A stretch of DNA of 64,000 nucleotides from Neotamlana sedimentorum (lineage in GTDB: Bacteria > Bacteroidota > Bacteroidia > Flavobacteriales > Flavobacteriaceae): assembly GCF_000943565.1 (NCBI RefSeq), contig NZ_JTDW01000004.1:310001-374000 (forward strand), written 5' to 3'. Position 1 is the first letter of the stretch, and every line of letters starts with the position of its first letter. The translations under genes and the position numbers were made by a program. The notes beneath the pieces were generated by a model, which saw nothing but the letters and a program-made list of their open reading frames with translations, was not told the DNA's origin and did no database searches. Shown one piece after another: positions 60,734 to 64,000 of this stretch.

Positions 60734-63700
60734 ATGGCGTTAAAAGTTGTTATTTCTCATAAAACTGTTTACAAATACGACCGTTCGGTTTCTTTATCAC
60801 CTCATGTTTTTAGGCTTCGTCCCGCTCCTCATAGTAGAACTCCAATAGAATCTTACTCTATAAAAATAAAGCCAGAAAAGCATTTTTTTAATTGGCAGCA
60901 AGATCCTTTTGGAAATTATTTGGCGCGATTAACTTTTCCTGAAAAAACAAAGGAACTTTCGGTAGATGTTGAAATAATAGCCGATTTAAAAACCATTAAT
61001 CCCTTCGATTTTTTTGTTGAAGACTATGCAGAAGAATATCCTTTTGAATATACCGAAACCACAAAAAAAGAATTACTCCCTTATTTAGAAGTAACCGAAA
61101 AAGGAGAGCTACTTAAGGAGTTTTTAAAAACAGTTGATACTACTCCACGTAAAACTATATATTTTTTAATCGATTTAAATAAAAAGATATACGAATACTT
61201 AAAATATAACATTAGGCTAGACCCAGGAGTACAAAGTTGTGAAGAAACCCTAACAAAAAAAAGCGGTTCCTGCAGAGATTACGCTTGGCTATTTGTACAA
61301 GCCTTGCGCCACTTAGGCTTTGGAGCTCGTTTTGTTTCTGGTTATATAGTACAATTATCATCAGACGAAAAGTCGCTAGATGGTCCTTCAGGTCCAGAAG
61401 AAGATTTTACAGATTTGCATGCCTGGACAGAAGTGTATGTTCCTGGGGCTGGCTGGATTGGTTTCGATTCTACATCAGGCTTATTGGCAGGAGAAGGTCA
61501 TATTCCTTTAGCGTGTACACCTTCTTTTGAAAGTGCTGCGCCAGTTACAGGAATGACGGATGTCTGTGAAACCGAATTTGAATTCGACAATTCAGTTAAA
61601 CGTATCTTTGAGTCTCCTAGGGTTACAAAACCTTATACCGACGATCAATGGAATGCCATTTATGAACTAGGTTTTAAAGTTGATAAAGAATTAGAAAAAG
61701 GTGATGTTAGACTTACTATGGGCGGCGAACCAACTTTTATTTCTATTGATGATATGGAATCAGAACAATGGAATACTGAAGCCGATGGTCCTCACAAACG
61801 AAAATTAGCAAGAAGTTTAGCAAATAAATTATATGATGAATTTAGCAATAACGGTATAGTCCATCAAGCCCAAGGAAAATGGTATCCTGGAGAACCTATT
61901 CCTCGTTGGAGCATTGAATTATGCTGGCGAAAAGATGGTAAATCTATGTGGCGTAACCGCAATAAAGCCCTTTTTTCTGTTTTTGCTGAAAATACTCAGT
62001 TGCCAGATCGAGCCGATAAGTTATTTTTAGAAACCCTAACAACATATTTAGGTATTACTAAAAACACTATTCTTCCAACCTTCGAAGACAGCTTTTATTT
62101 TATGTGGGAAGAAGGTAAAATGCCCATTGATATCGATCCAACAAAGGAAAATGGTAACATGTTGGTAAAGGATAAATTGCAAAAACTATTACAAGATGGC
62201 ACCTCTAAACCTGTTGGTTATGTAGTTCCTATCAATAATTATAAAGATAAATGGTTTACTTGCAAATGGACGTTTAGAAGAAATCATTTATTTTTAATTC
62301 CTGGAAATTCACCAATAGGTTTAAGATTACCTTTGGATTCTTTAATTAGAAAACCTAATCAACAAGAATTCCCTGTTTTAATTCCAGATCAGTTTTCCAA
62401 ACTGAAAGAATTACCTCAATATTTTTCATCTGTATTAATTCGTCGTGATAAGTTTTTAAAAAACGAATTGAAACAATACGATAACGAATTTTTTATTCGT
62501 ACTGCGCTCTGCGCAGAAATTAGAGAAGGAAAATTACACCTATTTTTACCACCAACAGAAACAGCGGAAGTATTTTTAAACTTAATAGCCTCCATTGAAG
62601 CTACAGCAGCAGAACTTAAAATACCTGTTATTTTAGAAGGTTATAGTGCACCAAAAGATAATCGTCTAGAATCTTTAAAAATTACGCCCGATCCAGGAGT
62701 AATTGAGGTAAATGTTCATCCTTCAAAAAATTGGAGCGAACTTACAGATACTACCTTGAAGCTTTATGAGAATGCTAAACAGTCACGTTTAGGTACCATA
62801 AAATATATGGTTGATGGTAAACACACTGGAACTGGTGGTGGCAATCACGTAACTTTAGGTGGTGTTTCTCCTGCCGATAGCCCACTACTTCGTAAACCAA
62901 GTTTATTACGAAGTTTGTTAACTTTTTGGCAGCATCATCCTGGATTATCATATTTATTTTCGGGAGCTTTTATTGGTCCTACAAGTCAGGCTCCTCGTGT
63001 AGATGAAGGCCGTTTAGAAAATTTATACGAATTAGAAATAGCATTTGAAAACATTCCAAAAGATGGTGAAGTTCCTTTTTGGTTAACTGATAGATTATTT
63101 CGCCATTTATTAACAGATTTAACTGGAAATACACACCGCGCTGAGTTTTGTATAGATAAATTATACTCCCCCGATTCGGCATCTGGCCGATTAGGTATTT
63201 TAGAGCTTCGCGCCTTTGATATGCCACCACATGCACAAATGAGTTTATTACAGAACTTATTAGTACGCACACTTGTTGCTTGGTTCTGGAAAAAACCTTA
63301 TGAGCATAAATTAATACGTTGGGGAACAGAGTTACACGATAAATTTTTAATAGAGCATTTTGTACGTGATGATATAAATAGTATTGTGGAACAATTAAAC
63401 CAAGCCGGATACGAATTTAAAACAGAATGGTTTAATCCATTTTTCGAGTTCCGTTTCCCCCTGCTTGGCTTAAAAACAGTTGGTGACATTCATTTAGAAT
63501 TACGTGCAGCAATAGAACCTTGGCATGTACTTGGCGAAGAAATGAGTGGCGGGGGCACATCGCGTTATGTAGACTCTTCCACAGAACGTGTCCAAATAAA
63601 GGTTTCTAATTTTATAAGTGAAAGATATAATGTAACTTGCAACGGTATTAAAATTCCGTTGAAAAAAACCAAGATAAAAGGAGAATATGTTTCTGGAATA

Positions 63701-64000
63701 CGATATAAAGCTTGGAATCCATATTCAGCGTTGCACCCAACAATTGGTGTTGATACACCTCTTGTTTTCGATGTTGTAGATACTTGGAACAACCAATCTT
63801 TAGGCGGTTTTACTTATTTCGTTTCACACCCAGGAGGCCGCTCTTACGACACGTACCCGGTTAATAGTTATGAAGCTGAATCTAGGCGAATAAACCGCTT
63901 TTGGGAAATTGGACAAGCCCAAGGTGAAGTTTTTAAACCTAAAAGGTATGTTGTTGACCAAAAAGAAATTGAAAAGTTTCAAAAAAATGCAACTTTAAAC
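60734..64000 (+). CDS. Transglutaminase/DUF2126 protein (3' truncated by window)
   Basis: The frame runs from an ATG at 60734 to the right edge without a stop; 1089 residues are visible. The N-terminal bacterial transglutaminase-like domain has a plausible catalytic triad: Cys180 in KSGSCRDYAW, His229 in DLHAWTEVYVP and Asp245 in GFDSTSG. The rest is the DUF2126 region (MGGEPTFIS, WYPGEPIPRW, GGNHVTLGG, LELRAFDMPPH, MSGGGTSRYVD). Such proteins normally sit beside ATP-grasp and alpha-E proteins in predicted peptide-forming clusters, which would lie beyond the window. Confidence 0.92.
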   Translation, partial: MALKVVISHKTVYKYDRSVSLSPHVFRLRPAPHSRTPIESYSIKIKPEKHFFNWQQDPFGNYLARLTFPEKTKELSVDVEIIADLKTINPFDFFVEDYAEEYPFEYTETTKKELLPYLEVTEKGELLKEFLKTVDTTPRKTIYFLIDLNKKIYEYLKYNIRLDPGVQSCEETLTKKSGSCRDYAWLFVQALRHLGFGARFVSGYIVQLSSDEKSLDGPSGPEEDFTDLHAWTEVYVPGAGWIGFDSTSGLLAGEGHIPLACTPSFESAAPVTGMTDVCETEFEFDNSVKRIFESPRVTKPYTDDQWNAIYELGFKVDKELEKGDVRLTMGGEPTFISIDDMESEQWNTEADGPHKRKLARSLANKLYDEFSNNGIVHQAQGKWYPGEPIPRWSIELCWRKDGKSMWRNRNKALFSVFAENTQLPDRADKLFLETLTTYLGITKNTILPTFEDSFYFMWEEGKMPIDIDPTKENGNMLVKDKLQKLLQDGTSKPVGYVVPINNYKDKWFTCKWTFRRNHLFLIPGNSPIGLRLPLDSLIRKPNQQEFPVLIPDQFSKLKELPQYFSSVLIRRDKFLKNELKQYDNEFFIRTALCAEIREGKLHLFLPPTETAEVFLNLIASIEATAAELKIPVILEGYSAPKDNRLESLKITPDPGVIEVNVHPSKNWSELTDTTLKLYENAKQSRLGTIKYMVDGKHTGTGGGNHVTLGGVSPADSPLLRKPSLLRSLLTFWQHHPGLSYLFSGAFIGPTSQAPRVDEGRLENLYELEIAFENIPKDGEVPFWLTDRLFRHLLTDLTGNTHRAEFCIDKLYSPDSASGRLGILELRAFDMPPHAQMSLLQNLLVRTLVAWFWKKPYEHKLIRWGTELHDKFLIEHFVRDDINSIVEQLNQAGYEFKTEWFNPFFEFRFPLLGLKTVGDIHLELRAAIEPWHVLGEEMSGGGTSRYVDSSTERVQIKVSNFISERYNVTCNGIKIPLKKTKIKGEYVSGIRYKAWNPYSALHPTIGVDTPLVFDVVDTWNNQSLGGFTYFVSHPGGRSYDTYPVNSYEAESRRINRFWEIGQAQGEVFKPKRYVVDQKEIEKFQKNATLN

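Noticed and set aside
61285-61530. Plus-strand 81-residue ORF
   Set aside because: It lies in another frame inside the transglutaminase domain and is rich in Arg, Trp and Ser, as expected for a shadow frame.
62979-63272. Minus-strand ORFs opposite the transglutaminase/DUF2126 gene
   Set aside because: They lie antisense to a well-conserved coding region and show no recognisable protein features.

Overview
The window looks like a chromosomal segment of a low-GC marine member of the Flavobacteriaceae (Bacteroidota). The signs are a SprB-repeat adhesin with a gliding-type C-terminal sorting domain beside a PorP/SprF partner, Bacteroidota-type lipoproteins and two-component proteins, a BatA-like protein, Bacteroidota-style LptD, BshA of bacillithiol synthesis, and promoter-like TTTG / TAnnTTTG motifs. 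No rRNA, tRNA, CRISPR array, insertion sequence or integrase was seen. Most genes are ordinary core genes; the accessory character is concentrated around 11-16 kb.

Layout. 1-4.6 kb: 3' part of a repeat-rich type IX secretion adhesin and its PorP/SprF partner. 4.6-11 kb: M1 aminopeptidase, RecG (with an in-frame insertion) and a MutS2-like protein. 11-15.8 kb: a PL7 alginate-lyase lipoprotein, a cholesterol-dependent-cytolysin-like lipoprotein, and a divergent TPR-HTH regulator, separated by a 308-bp region with repeated ATGGACA-like motifs. 15.8-25 kb: DCC protein, a coiled-coil membrane protein, mercaptopyruvate-type sulfurtransferase, dicarboxylate/amino-acid symporter, chorismate synthase, LpxH-like phosphoesterase and a large FAD/Fe-S dehydrogenase. 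25-32.6 kb: small barrel protein, HExxH protein plus NAD_binding_9 oxidoreductase, GH3-family ligase, GTP cyclohydrolase I, LolD-like ATPase and a GAF histidine kinase. 32.7-42.3 kb: lipoproteins, a TIGR02757 protein, M61 peptidase, GT2 glycosyltransferase, and a tight set of BatA-like protein, zinc-site-less dihydroorotase homologue, small membrane protein and carboxylesterase.

42.3-53.7 kb is mostly on the minus strand: BshA, a GH3 glycosidase/beta-lactamase fusion, SerB, a conserved protein, then a compact run of amidase, MCE/MlaD protein, membrane Fe-S protein, two small secreted proteins and an HdrB-like CCG protein. 53.8-64 kb: LptD and RidA, a hybrid histidine kinase whose phospho-acceptor His is Tyr, GMP reductase, KDG kinase, and a transglutaminase/DUF2126 protein cut by the right edge.

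Functional links. The PL7 lyase and KDG kinase both belong to alginate/uronate use, though they are far apart. LptD, LpxH-like, LolD-like, MCE and amidase genes serve the cell envelope. The most notable observations are the CDC-like lipoprotein with its divergent regulator, an A9 tract separating the amidase ATG from its frame, and four proteins with altered or inserted key sites (histidine kinase, dihydroorotase, CCG protein, RecG).
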